Assembly: GCF_001422045.1 (NCBI RefSeq)
Contig: NZ_LMLW01000009.1
Span: 524,402-588,401 of the forward strand
Direction: 5' to 3'
DNA: 64,000 nucleotides
From: Sphingomonas sp. Leaf242
GTDB lineage: Bacteria > Pseudomonadota > Alphaproteobacteria > Sphingomonadales > Sphingomonadaceae
Part shown: in pieces, positions 53,507 to 62,377 of the stretch
Layout: each line of letters begins with the position of its first letter
How positions within the stretch are numbered: the stretch's first letter is position 1
The notes under the pieces: generated by a model
Told to the model about the DNA's origin: nothing
Database searches by the model: none
Seen by the model: the letters and a program-made list of their open reading frames with translations, nothing else
Made by a program: the position numbers and the translations under genes

Positions 53507-54336
53507 AGGGGATCGGGATGAAGACGGTATTGATGGCGAGCGTCATCGTGGCGCTGGCGGGGCCAGGTGCTGCGCAGGAGAAGCCCGGTTTCAAGGACAC
53601 GCCGATGCTGCCGGGCGGCCAGTGGCACGTCCATGATGCCGACCGCCCCGCGCCGACCGTGGTCGCGCCGGCGACCACCCCCGGCGGTCCGCCCGCCGAC
53701 GCGGTCGTGCTGTTCGACGGGCGTTCGCTCGACGCATGGAAGCCCGATCGCATCGCATGGCCGATCGCGAACGGTGCGCTCACGATCCCCTCGCGCGCGA
53801 AAAGCGGCGGCGAGAACAACCTCGTCTCGAAACAGAGCTTCGGCGACGTGCAGATGCATCTCGAATTCCGCTCGCCCAACCCGCCGACCAAGACCTCGCA
53901 GGATCGCGGCAACAGCGGCATCTGGTTCATGCAGCGCTATGAATTGCAGATCCTCGATGGTTCGCAGAACCCGACCTACGCCGATGGCACCATCGGCGCG
54001 GTCTATGGCTGGAAACCGCCGCTGGTGAACGCCGCGCGTCGCCCGGGCGATTGGCAGACGTACGATATCGTGTTCGAGCGCCCGCGTTTTGCTGCTGATG
54101 GCAGCCTGCTCCGGCCGGCCTATGTCACCGCGTTGCTCAATGGCGTGCTGGTCCAGAACCATCAGGCGATGCTCGGCACCACGATCTGGCGCAAGGTCGC
54201 CAGTTACACCGCGCACGCCGACGCCGCGCCGATCCAGCTCCAGGATCACGATTCGCCGGTATCGTTCCGCAACATCTGGGTCCGCCCGCTGACCGAAGCG
54301 GCGATCGCGCAGGATCTGAAGAAGGACGGAAAATGA
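53503..54336 (+). CDS. 3-keto-glycoside hydrolase (DUF1080)
   Basis: The 277-residue precursor has a Sec leader (about 1-24, VALAGPGAAQ) and a single concanavalin-like domain with SLDAWKPDRIAWPIANGAL, NLVSKQSFGDVQMHLEFRS and the signature DRGNSGIWFMQRYELQILDG. This Pfam family (PF06439) is named 3-keto-disaccharide hydrolase and its members cleave 3-keto-glycosides, often by elimination. It is central to the proposed pathway. ATG 53503 overlaps the previous stop; ATG 53518 is possible. Confidence 0.92.
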   Translation: MKGIGMKTVLMASVIVALAGPGAAQEKPGFKDTPMLPGGQWHVHDADRPAPTVVAPATTPGGPPADAVVLFDGRSLDAWKPDRIAWPIANGALTIPSRAKSGGENNLVSKQSFGDVQMHLEFRSPNPPTKTSQDRGNSGIWFMQRYELQILDGSQNPTYADGTIGAVYGWKPPLVNAARRPGDWQTYDIVFERPRFAADGSLLRPAYVTALLNGVLVQNHQAMLGTTIWRKVASYTAHADAAPIQLQDHDSPVSFRNIWVRPLTEAAIAQDLKKDGK

Positions 54337-54914
54337 TCGATCGCAGAACAGCACTTGCCGGCGTCGTCGCCATGTTCGGCAGCGCCTTGTACGCACCCAT
54401 CGCGCGCGCCGCAGGGGTCGGCCAGGCGCCCGGCGCGGCGGCGGGGATCCCCGTCATCAGCGAAGGCCCGCCCAGCGTGGCGGTCTTCACGGCCTCCCAG
54501 CGCGCGCTGATGACCGCGCTCAGCGAACGCGTCCTGCCGACCACCGACACGCCGGGCGCGATCGCCGCGGGTGTCCCGGCCTATATCGAGAAGCTGCTCG
54601 CCGACTGGGCCGCGCCCGCCGACCGCGTGCCGATCCTTGCCGGGCTCGACGCGATCGAGGCGCGCAGCCTGAAGGACTACAAGGTCGCCGGGGCGAAGGC
54701 GACCGCGGCGCAGCAGGACGCGCTTCTCACGCTCGCGATGAATGACCAGATCTCGTCGGGCGGCGTCTTCTTCGAGGCATTCCGCCAGCTCGTCGTCACC
54801 GGCTATTACACGTCGGAAATCGGCATGACGCAGGAGCGCGAATATTTGCCGGTGCCAGGCGAGTATAACGGCGCATTCCCCTATTCTCAGGTCAACAAGG
54901 TCTATTCCGCATGA
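54333..54914 (+). CDS. Gluconate 2-dehydrogenase subunit 3-like protein
   Basis: The 193-residue precursor begins with a twin-arginine leader (MIDRRTALAGVVAMFGSA) and a helical body (FTASQRALMTALSERVLPTT to FFEAFRQLVVTGYYTSEIGM). The family forms the small subunit of GMC-type sugar dehydrogenases and brings its flavoprotein partner across the membrane. It overlaps the preceding and following genes by 4 bases. Confidence 0.92.
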   Translation: MIDRRTALAGVVAMFGSALYAPIARAAGVGQAPGAAAGIPVISEGPPSVAVFTASQRALMTALSERVLPTTDTPGAIAAGVPAYIEKLLADWAAPADRVPILAGLDAIEARSLKDYKVAGAKATAAQQDALLTLAMNDQISSGGVFFEAFRQLVVTGYYTSEIGMTQEREYLPVPGEYNGAFPYSQVNKVYSA

Positions 54915-55744
54915 TCCTCAGCCGTAGAACCCTGCTCGCCGGCTCCGGTGCGGTCGCCGCGCTCGCGTTCGTGCCCACCGCCTCGGCCGCGCAATTGAAG
55001 GCGATTGGCCTGCAACTCTACACGATCCGCGACATCTTCTCGAAGGACCCGGTCGGCACGCTCGGACAGGTCGCGAAGATCGGCTACCGCGAGGTCGAGT
55101 TCGGCGGCGGCGGCTATGACGGCATGGATCATGCGATGCTGCGCCGGACGATGGACAAGCTCGGCCTGACCGCACCCTCCGTGCACATCAGCTACGACGC
55201 GCTGTTGAAGCAGTTCGACCAGTCGGTGACGATGGCCAAGACGCTCGGCGCGACCACGGTCGTGCTGCCGTACATGACCGACGAGCATCGCAACGAGGCG
55301 GGCTGGACCGCCGCGCTGCCGAACTTCAACCGGTTCGCGACCGACCTGAAAAAGGCCGGGCTGGGCTTCGCGTATCACAACCACGATTTCGAGTTCACCA
55401 CCAAGCCGGGTGGCGTCAGCCTGTACGAGCGGCTTTTGAAGGAGACCGATCCCGCGCTCGTGAAGCTCGAACTCGATCTCTACTGGGCCATGCATGCGGG
55501 CGAAAACCTCACGACGCTGGTCGGGCGGCTGTCGACGCGCCTCTACGCCTACCACGTCAAGGACATGCGCCCCAATCGGAGCATGACCGCGGTCGGGCAG
55601 GGCACGATCGATTTCGCCGCGCTCTTCAAGCTGAAGGGCAGCGCCGGCGTCCGCCATTTCTACGTCGAGAACGACGAGGCGCCCGCGCCCTATCTGCCCG
55701 ACATCACCACGAGTTTCCGGACGTTGCGCGCGCTTCGTTTCTGA
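54911..55744 (+). CDS. Tat-exported TIM-barrel sugar isomerase/epimerase 2
   Basis: The 277-residue precursor has a twin-arginine leader (LSRRTLLAGSGAVAALAF). The TIM barrel has metal-type residues in GFAYHNHDFEFTT, LELDLYWAMHAGENL and AYHVKDMRPNRSM. It differs from the other two TIM-barrel proteins of the operon. Related periplasmic proteins occur beside 3-keto-glycoside genes. Its stop lies inside the first unit of a 16-base tandem repeat. Confidence 0.88.
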   Translation: MILSRRTLLAGSGAVAALAFVPTASAAQLKAIGLQLYTIRDIFSKDPVGTLGQVAKIGYREVEFGGGGYDGMDHAMLRRTMDKLGLTAPSVHISYDALLKQFDQSVTMAKTLGATTVVLPYMTDEHRNEAGWTAALPNFNRFATDLKKAGLGFAYHNHDFEFTTKPGGVSLYERLLKETDPALVKLELDLYWAMHAGENLTTLVGRLSTRLYAYHVKDMRPNRSMTAVGQGTIDFAALFKLKGSAGVRHFYVENDEAPAPYLPDITTSFRTLRALRF

Positions 55745-55799
55745 CCGACCGCGCTTCTGACCGGCAGCGTTTCTAATTGGGTGCGTTTCTAAGTAGTAG
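55736..55799 (+). repeat. Four 16-base tandem units before the GMC gene
   Basis: Units start at 55736, 55752, 55768 and 55784, each beginning CGTTTCT or CGCTTCT followed by GA or AA. Since 16 is not a multiple of three, the TGA/TAA stops recur in all three frames. The last unit ends just before the GGAGAGGAAG ribosome site of the GMC gene. Confidence 0.75.
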
Positions 55800-55811
55800 G
55801 AGAGGAAGATC

Positions 55812-57491
55812 ATGGCCGAGACCAACAGGTTCGACGCGATCGTCATAGGGTCTGGCGTAAGTGGTGGCTTTGCCGCCAAGGAATTGACCGAGAAGGGCCT
55901 GCGCGTCCTGATGCTCGACCGCGGCAAGATGGTCGAGCATGGCGAGGGCTACACCTACGACGGCAAGCCCGCCTACGAGGTGCCCGCGCGCAACATTATG
56001 CCCAAGGCGTTGATGGAGAGCGATTACTTCATCGGCAAGCACGGCTATGTCCAGCCCAGCAACCGCGAGTTCCACAATGACGACCGGCTGAACCCTTATG
56101 CTTATGACGAAGGCAGCAAGTTCTACTGGATCCGGCCGGGCGCGGTCGGCGGCAAGTCGCTGATCTGGGGCCGCTGGTGCTTCCGCTGGAGCCCGGAGGA
56201 TTTCGAGGCGAACAAGCGCGACGGCATCGATGGCGATTGGCCGATCCGTTATGACGACGTCGCGCCGTGGTACAGCTATGTCGAGAAATACATCGGCGTC
56301 TCGGGTTCGCGCGAGAACCTCGCCTATCTCCCCGACAGCGAATTTCAGCCGCCGATGCCGATGAACGTCGCCGAGAAATGGCTAAAGCAGGGTCTCGAAA
56401 CCAAATTCCCAGGCCGGAAGCTGATCAACACGCGGCTGTCCAACATGACCGAGGACAAGCCCGACCAGAACCGCACCAAGTGCCAGTTCCGCAACCAGTG
56501 CGGCAATGGCTGTTCGTTCGGCGCCTATTTCTCGACCCAGGCAGTGACGTTGCCGGCCGCACGCGCGACCGGACGGTTGACGCTCAAATCGGACTCGGTC
56601 GTCACCAACCTTGTCTACGACGCGGCGCGGAAGAAGGTTACCGGCGTCCGCTACATCGATACGAAGACCGGCCAGGCGGAGACGGTCAACGCCGATCTCG
56701 TGTTCCTCTGCGCCTCGGCGATCGCATCCACGCAGATCCTGCTGAACTCGCGCGCGCTGGGCAGTGACCGCAGCTATTTCGACGAGAGCGGCACGCTCGG
56801 GCGCTATGTGATGGACCACATCTTCCGCGTCGGGATCGAGGGCGACATCCCCGGCATGGAGGAGTTCATCGAGTTCGGTCGCCGGCCCGGCGGCGCCTAC
56901 ATCCCGCGCTTCCGCAACATCGGCGGCGACGAGGGTGTCGGCTTCAAGCGTGGCTATGGCTATCAGGGCAGCGCCTATCGCAACCCCGCCGCCCCGGTCG
57001 GGTTCGGCGCATCGATGAAGCAGGGCATGCGCAAATACGCGCCGTGGCGGTTCAGCATGGGCGCGTTCGGCGAATGCCTGCCCTATGCCGACAACAAGGT
57101 GTCGCTGCACCAGTCGAAGGTCGACCGGTACGGCGTCCCGCTGGTCCGCTTCGACGTCCGCTTCCGCGACAACGAACTGAAAATGATGACCGATGCGCGC
57201 GCCCAAGGCGAAGCGATGCTCAAAGGTGTAGGGCTGACCAACGTCAAGAGTTCGGAGAGCGAGCACGTCCCCGGTGACGCGATCCACGAAATGGGCGGCG
57301 CGCGCATGGGCCGCGACCCGCGCACGTCGGTGCTCAACGAATGGAGTCAGGCACACGCCGCGTCCAACCTCTACGTCACCGACGGGGCTCAGATGGCTTC
57401 GATCTCGTGCGTGAACCCGTCGCTGACCTTCATGGCGCTAACCGCCCGCGCTGCCGATCATGCGGTTCGTCAGAAAAAGTTGCGCGCCTAG
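55812..57491 (+). CDS. GMC-family flavoprotein dehydrogenase, large subunit
   Basis: The 559-residue protein has an N-terminal FAD site IVIGSGVSGGFAAKEL (residues 10-25) and the catalytic pair His492 (IHEMGGARMG) and Asn535 (SCVNPSLTF). Cys224, Cys230 and Cys234 in KCQFRNQCGNGCSF resemble the iron-sulfur site of FAD-glucose dehydrogenase large subunits. It lacks a signal peptide, so it probably crosses the membrane with the Tat-borne subunit 3. It likely oxidises a sugar at C3 and passes electrons to the operon's cytochrome c. It starts 67 bases after the previous gene and ends the operon. Confidence 0.92.
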   Translation: MAETNRFDAIVIGSGVSGGFAAKELTEKGLRVLMLDRGKMVEHGEGYTYDGKPAYEVPARNIMPKALMESDYFIGKHGYVQPSNREFHNDDRLNPYAYDEGSKFYWIRPGAVGGKSLIWGRWCFRWSPEDFEANKRDGIDGDWPIRYDDVAPWYSYVEKYIGVSGSRENLAYLPDSEFQPPMPMNVAEKWLKQGLETKFPGRKLINTRLSNMTEDKPDQNRTKCQFRNQCGNGCSFGAYFSTQAVTLPAARATGRLTLKSDSVVTNLVYDAARKKVTGVRYIDTKTGQAETVNADLVFLCASAIASTQILLNSRALGSDRSYFDESGTLGRYVMDHIFRVGIEGDIPGMEEFIEFGRRPGGAYIPRFRNIGGDEGVGFKRGYGYQGSAYRNPAAPVGFGASMKQGMRKYAPWRFSMGAFGECLPYADNKVSLHQSKVDRYGVPLVRFDVRFRDNELKMMTDARAQGEAMLKGVGLTNVKSSESEHVPGDAIHEMGGARMGRDPRTSVLNEWSQAHAASNLYVTDGAQMASISCVNPSLTFMALTARAADHAVRQKKLRA

Positions 57492-57631
57492 CGGCAGTAG
57501 GTTGTGCCGCCGACCGAAAAATAGGCGGCCCGGCGTGGAGTTATGACGCGGCCATCTCGGCCCGCTACTTATGTACTGTAGGATGTTTAACGACTGCACG
57601 TATCCCGGCGCTACGTGTTCTCAGGAACAGC

Positions 57632-57706
57632 TGGTGACCCCTACGAGAATCGAACTCGTGCTTACGCCGTGAGAGGGCGTCGTCCTAACCGCTAGACGAA
57701 GGGGCC
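57632..57706 (-). tRNA. tRNA-Glu (CTC)
   Basis: The minus strand reads GGCCCCTTCGTCTAGCGGTT at the 5' end, folds with acceptor stem GGCCCCT/AGGGGTC, anticodon loop CTCTCAC (anticodon CTC), T loop TTCGATT and encoded CCA. The 314-base gap 57492-57805 holds nothing else but this tRNA. Confidence 0.95.
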
Positions 57707-57805
57707 GTTAGCAGATGCGGGCGTCTACGGAATGGGGTGGCAGGCGTCAAGACGCTTGCCGATAATTCCGTAGATGTCCGCCCGTTTTATCGGGCGCTCG
57801 TTTTG

Positions 57806-59179
57806 TCAGGCGGCGGCCTTCTTGCGCTCGGCCATTTCCTCGTTGAGCATCTCGGCCAGCAGGAAGGCTAGTTCGAGGCTCTGGCTGGCGTTGAGGCGGG
57901 GGTCGCAATGGGTGTGATAGCGGTCGGCTAGCGACTGCTCGGTCACGTCGATCGCGCCGCCGGTGCATTCGGTCACGTTCTGCCCGGTCATCTCGGCATG
58001 GATGCCGCCCGCGTGCGTGCCTTCCGCGCGGTGGACCGCGAAAAAGCCGCGGACCTCGGCGAGGATGCGGTCGAACGGCCGCGTCTTGTAGCCGTTGGCG
58101 GCCTTGACGACGTTGCCGTGCATCGGGTCGCAGCTCCACACCACCGGATGGCCCTCGCGCGTGACCGCGCGGACGAGGCGAGGCAGGTTCGCCTCGATCT
58201 TGTCATAGCCATAGCGCGTGATCAGCGTCATCCGGCCGGGGACGCGGGCAGGGTTGAGCGTGTCGAGCATCCGCAGCAGCGCGTCGGGCTCGAGGCTCGG
58301 GCCGCACTTGATGCCGATCGGGTTGCCGATGCCGCGCAGGTATTCGACGTGGCTCGAGCCCTCGAAGCGGGTGCGGTCGCCGATCCAGAGGAAGTGCGCG
58401 CTGGTGTCGTACCAGTCGCCGGTCAGCGAATCTTGCCGCGTCAGCGCCTGCTCGTACTGGAGCAGCAGCGCCTCGTGGCTGGTATAGAAATGCGTTTGCG
58501 CAAGCTGCGGCACGGTCTCGGGATCGATCCCGCAGGCTGCCATGAACTCGAGCGCCTCGCCGATCCGGTCCGCGGTCTCGGCGTATTTCTTCGACCACGG
58601 GCTGCGGCCCATGAAGTCGTGCGTCCAGCGGTGGACCTGGTGCAGGTTCGCGTAGCCGCCCTGCGCGAAGGCGCGCAGCAGGTTGAGCGTGGCGGCCGAC
58701 TGCGAATAGGCACGGATCATCCGCTGCGGATCGGGCGCACGCGATTCCGCGGTGAAGGCGATGTCGTTGACGTTGTCGCCGCGGTACGAGGGCAGCTCGA
58801 CGCCGCCGATCGTCTCGGTATCGGTCGAGCGTGGCTTGGCGAACTGGCCGGCCATGCGGCCGAGCTTCACGACCGGCAGCTTCGACGCGTAGGTAAGCAC
58901 GACGGCCATCTGGAGGATGACTCGGAACGTGTCGCGGATGTTGTTCGCGCTATGCTCCGCGAAGCTCTCGGCGCAGTCGCCACCCTGGAGCAGGAACGCC
59001 TTGCCGGCGGCGACTTCGGCGAGCTGCGCGGTCAGGTTGCGCGCTTCGCCGGCGAAGACGAGCGGCGGAAACGTGGCCAGCTGGTCGGTCGCGGCGGTCA
59101 GCGCTGCGGCGTTGGGATAAGAGGGGAGCTGTCGTGCTTCGTGACGCGTCCAGCTGTCGGGGGCCCAGTTCGCGGCCAT
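57806..59179 (-). CDS. 3-deoxy-7-phosphoheptulonate synthase, class II
   Basis: This plant-type DAHP synthase condenses phosphoenolpyruvate with erythrose 4-phosphate, the first step of aromatic amino acid synthesis. The 457-residue protein shows [18 protein letters not shown] near residue 82, [26 protein letters not shown] and [18 protein letters not shown] near the C-terminus. Length is normal. It is followed on the same strand by nothing close and preceded by the hydroxyacid dehydrogenase, 97 bases away. Confidence 0.96.
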   Translation of the reverse strand: MAANWAPDSWTRHEARQLPSYPNAAALTAATDQLATFPPLVFAGEARNLTAQLAEVAAGKAFLLQGGDCAESFAEHSANNIRDTFRVILQMAVVLTYASKLPVVKLGRMAGQFAKPRSTDTETIGGVELPSYRGDNVNDIAFTAESRAPDPQRMIRAYSQSAATLNLLRAFAQGGYANLHQVHRWTHDFMGRSPWSKKYAETADRIGEALEFMAACGIDPETVPQLAQTHFYTSHEALLLQYEQALTRQDSLTGDWYDTSAHFLWIGDRTRFEGSSHVEYLRGIGNPIGIKCGPSLEPDALLRMLDTLNPARVPGRMTLITRYGYDKIEANLPRLVRAVTREGHPVVWSCDPMHGNVVKAANGYKTRPFDRILAEVRGFFAVHRAEGTHAGGIHAEMTGQNVTECTGGAIDVTEQSLADRYHTHCDPRLNASQSLELAFLLAEMLNEEMAERKKAAA

Positions 59180-59276
59180 ATCATGTCGTCCGATCGATGA
59201 ATTGTGGGGCTGGCCATGCGGGAAAATGCCTTTTCGCGCAATGAAGTAAAGCTTTGGGGCGGGTGTGGCGGCTCGT

Positions 59277-60215
59277 TCAATAACCCGCGTCGAGGTCGGC
59301 GACGTTCTTCATTGGGCTGCCGGCGAGGAACGCAGCGAGGTTTTCGAGAAACAGTGTCGCGCCGCGCGCGAACATCGTTGTCTGGCTGCGACCCGACAGA
59401 TGCATCGTGACGATCGCGTTGGGCGTCGACCAGAGCGGGTGCTCGGGGGGCAGGGGTTCGGGATTGGTCGGGTCGAGAACCGCACCGGCAATGCCGCGGT
59501 CGGTGAGCGCGGCGATCAGCGCGTCGTCGTCGATCATGTCGCCGCGGGCGATATTGATCAGCCATGCGGACGGTTTCATCGCCGCGAGTTCGTCGCGGCC
59601 GATCATCGCGTGCGTGGCGCCGGTCGAGGGCGCGGCCAGGATGATCCAGTCGAAGTCTCCGAGCCGATCGCGCCACGCGTCGGGTGTGAGCGTGCCGTCG
59701 CGGCCGGTGCGCGTGACGCCGGTGACGTCGACGCCGAACGCGCTCAGGCGATCGCCGATCATCTTGCCGATCGTGCCATAGCCGATGACGAGGACCTTGG
59801 TGCCGGCGAGTTCGATCTTGCCGGGTGCGTCCTTCAGCCATTCGTGGCGGTCCTGCGCACGAACGACAGTATCGAAGCGCTTCGCGGCGACGAGCACGGC
59901 CATCACGGCATATTCGGCGACTGCGACGGCATTGATGCCCGCACCGTTGGTCAGCGTGACGCCGTTGTCGCGCAGCGTGTCGAGCGGTAACGCGTCGAGA
60001 CCGGCATAGATCGTCGACACCCATTTGAGGGTCGGTCCGGCGTGGCGGATCGCATCGGCGACGAGCTCGGTCGGCTGCATGTCGACCCAGGCGATGTCCG
60101 CATCGGCGATCATCGCGTTCGCCTCGGCAGGCTTGGCGAACCAGGCGGTTTCGAGGTTCGCGGGGAGGTGCGGTTCGAGGAGCGGGCGGGCGGCGGCGGG
60201 GAGGACGGCTTTCAT
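59277..60215 (-). CDS. D-isomer specific 2-hydroxyacid dehydrogenase
   Basis: The 312-residue NAD-dependent enzyme has nucleotide-binding [18 protein letters not shown] near residue 140, [17 protein letters not shown] near 222 and a catalytic His in [14 protein letters not shown] near 270. It probably reduces a 2-ketoacid to a D-hydroxyacid; substrate unknown. It is a separate gene between the DAHP synthase and cysS. Confidence 0.9.
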   Translation of the reverse strand: MKAVLPAAARPLLEPHLPANLETAWFAKPAEANAMIADADIAWVDMQPTELVADAIRHAGPTLKWVSTIYAGLDALPLDTLRDNGVTLTNGAGINAVAVAEYAVMAVLVAAKRFDTVVRAQDRHEWLKDAPGKIELAGTKVLVIGYGTIGKMIGDRLSAFGVDVTGVTRTGRDGTLTPDAWRDRLGDFDWIILAAPSTGATHAMIGRDELAAMKPSAWLINIARGDMIDDDALIAALTDRGIAGAVLDPTNPEPLPPEHPLWSTPNAIVTMHLSGRSQTTMFARGATLFLENLAAFLAGSPMKNVADLDAGY

Positions 60216-60323
60216 TGGGAGAGCATCGGCGCGCGGCGGGGCATGTCAAGTTGTGGCGGGGCTAGCGAGGGGGTCGATCGGTCCGCGTACTCCAGAGTGT
60301 TACCATCCTCCCGTTATTATCTC

Positions 60324-60418
60324 GTCATCCCCGCGCAGGCTCGGATCCATATGCTAAAGATACGCGATCTAGTCGTGAAGCTTGCGAGTATGGGTTCCCG
60401 CCTCCGCGGGAATGACGA
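60324..60418. repeat. Palindromic repeat D copy 2
   Basis: CGTCATCCCCGCGCAGGCTCGG on the left matches the inverse of TTCCCGCCTCCGCGGGAATG on the right. It fills much of the space between the hydroxyacid dehydrogenase and cysS. Confidence 0.85.
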
Positions 60419-60428
60419 CGGAAAGGGC

Positions 60429-61862
60429 TCACACCGCTACGATCTTCCAGTCCCAGCCGAGCGAGTCGCCGTCCATCACCTCGACTCCGGCGGCGGCGAG
60501 TTCGTCGCGGATCGCATCCGACCGTCTGAAATCCTTCGCGGCGCGCGCGTCGCGACGGTCCGAGAGACGTGCGGCGATGGCGGCTTCGTCGATCGTTGCC
60601 GTTACCGGGCGGATGCGCAGGTCTTCGCGGCTGATCGTCGCGAGATCGAGTCCCAGCACCGCGTCGAAATCGTCCAGCGCGGCGATCCGGTCCGCCGGCG
60701 CGACTCGCTTGTCCGCGAGCAGTTCGTCGAGGATCGGCAGCGCGCGCGGAGTAGCGAGATCGTCCGACACGGCCTCTTCCAGCCGGTCGGCATAGGCATG
60801 TGCGCTGCCCGACGGGCCGCCGGGCTCGCGGGCGCGCAACGTCTCGACCGCCTGCACCATCCGCTTCAGGCGGATCGCTGCCGCCGCGAGGTTCTCCCAG
60901 GAGAACTCAAGCTCGCTGCGATAGTGCGCCTGGAGGCACATCAGGCGGTAGGCGAGAGGGTGGAAGCCGCGGTCGACGATCGTCTGCATCGTCGTGAACT
61001 GGCCGGTCGACTTCGACATCTTGCCCGCACGTTCGACCAGGAAGTTGTTGTGCATCCAGACGCTCGCACCGGTATCGGCGCACTCGCAATGCGCCTGGTT
61101 CTGCGCGATCTCGTTGGGATGGTGGATCTCGCGGTGATCGATCCCGCCGGTGTGGATGTCGAAATGCGCGCCGAGGTAATGCTTGCTCATCACCGAGCAT
61201 TCGAGATGCCAGCCAGGCGCGCCGCGACCCCACGGTGAATCCCATTCCATCTGGCGGTTCTCGCCCGGAGTCGAGGTGCGCCAGATCGCGAAGTCCTGCG
61301 GGTTGCGCTTGCCGGCGACGGGTTCGATTCTGCTTTCGATGTCGTCGTTCCCGGCACGTGCGAGGCGGCCATAGTCCGGGACCGTCGCCACATCGAAATA
61401 CAGTCCGCTGTCGAGCATATAGCAGTGCTTGGGCGCGATCTGTTCGGCGAACGCGATCATCTCGGCGATATGATCCGTCGCGACCGCCCAGCGTGCTGGC
61501 GAAACGATGTTGAGGCGCGCGACGTCGCGTTTGAACACGTCGGTATAATAGGCCGCAATCTCCCAGATCGAACGTCCTTGTGCGGCGGCGGCCTTTTCCA
61601 TCTTGTCGTCGCCGACATCGGCGTCGGACGTCAGGTGCCCGACATCGGTGATGTTGATGATGTGAGTCGTCGGCCATCCCTTCCACCGCAGCACGCGGCC
61701 CAGCGTATCGGCGAACAGGAAGGCGCGCATGTTGCCGATATGCTGGTAATTATAGACGGTCGGCCCACAGGTGTAGAGCCCGACATCGGTCGGGTCGATC
61801 GGCTGGAACGTCTCGAGCTGGCGCGTGAGGCTGTTGTACAAGGTCAGGGGGATGCGGGTCAT
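60429..61862 (-). CDS. cysS: Cysteinyl-tRNA synthetase
   Basis: CysS charges tRNA-Cys. The 477-residue enzyme shows the zinc-site start LYTCGPTVYNYQHIGN (HIGH variant HIGN), the zinc ligands in HLECSVMSKHYLG and DHREIHHPNEIAQNQA, and the KMSKS motif GKMSKSTGQF near 267. ATG 61862 gives MTRIPLTLYNSL; the longer frame to 61958 is unlikely. It is divergent from rpsU. Confidence 0.96.
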   Translation of the reverse strand: MTRIPLTLYNSLTRQLETFQPIDPTDVGLYTCGPTVYNYQHIGNMRAFLFADTLGRVLRWKGWPTTHIINITDVGHLTSDADVGDDKMEKAAAAQGRSIWEIAAYYTDVFKRDVARLNIVSPARWAVATDHIAEMIAFAEQIAPKHCYMLDSGLYFDVATVPDYGRLARAGNDDIESRIEPVAGKRNPQDFAIWRTSTPGENRQMEWDSPWGRGAPGWHLECSVMSKHYLGAHFDIHTGGIDHREIHHPNEIAQNQAHCECADTGASVWMHNNFLVERAGKMSKSTGQFTTMQTIVDRGFHPLAYRLMCLQAHYRSELEFSWENLAAAAIRLKRMVQAVETLRAREPGGPSGSAHAYADRLEEAVSDDLATPRALPILDELLADKRVAPADRIAALDDFDAVLGLDLATISREDLRIRPVTATIDEAAIAARLSDRRDARAAKDFRRSDAIRDELAAAGVEVMDGDSLGWDWKIVAV

Positions 61863-62040
61863 GCGGCTGCTCTTAGCGGTGCATTGGTCCTGCCGCAAAG
61901 CCGGCAAAGTGGCTTGCCGACGTACGGGGAAGCGCGGTTTGGCTTGAAACCCCCGCACTCCCCTGATAGGGGCCCCAGTTCATGCGGCGCGGACCTATTC
62001 GCGACGGCAAAAATCTATTCGACCGGAGCTTAACGGGTTT

Positions 62041-62247
62041 ATGCAGATCATCGTACGCGACAACAACGTCGACCAGGCCCTTCGCGCGCTCAAGAAGAAG
62101 CTGCAGCGCGAAGGCGTGTATCGCGAGATGAAGCTGCGCCGGCACTATGAGAAGCCGTCGGAGAAGCGTGCGCGCGAGCGTGCAGCGGCGATTCGTCGTT
62201 CGCGCAAGCTCGACCGCAAGCGCGCAGAGCGCGACGGCGCACGATAA
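62041..62247 (+). CDS. rpsU: 30S ribosomal protein S21
   Basis: S21 is a small basic protein of the 30S subunit used in initiation. The 68-residue product starts [20 protein letters not shown] and has [20 protein letters not shown]; it is highly basic with Lys and Arg. It stands alone 178 bases from cysS and is followed by a stem-loop. Confidence 0.96.
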   Translation: MQIIVRDNNVDQALRALKKKLQREGVYREMKLRRHYEKPSEKRARERAAAIRRSRKLDRKRAERDGAR

Positions 62248-62254
62248 GATTTGG

Positions 62255-62286
62255 TCGGCCGAGCCCGGCGAACGGGCAGGCCGATA
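62255..62286 (+). terminator. Stem-loop after rpsU
   Basis: TCGGCC, CCCG, loop, CGGG, GGCCGA form nested inverted pieces a few bases after the rpsU stop; followed by TAGTTTCGG rather than a strong T-run. It may terminate or stabilise the transcript. Confidence 0.45.
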
Positions 62287-62377
62287 GTTTCGGGGGGTGT
62301 CGTGATCGGCGCCCCCGTTTGCTTTCCAACGGCACGCGCGGCGCTCCGGCGTGACCAGATGACCGGGGCCTGATCCG

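Noticed and set aside
61945..61972. TTGAAA-like box upstream of rpsU as a promoter
   Set aside because: The spacer to GATAGG is only 15 bases and the -10 is poor. A heat-shock reading (CTTGAAA) also fails on spacing.
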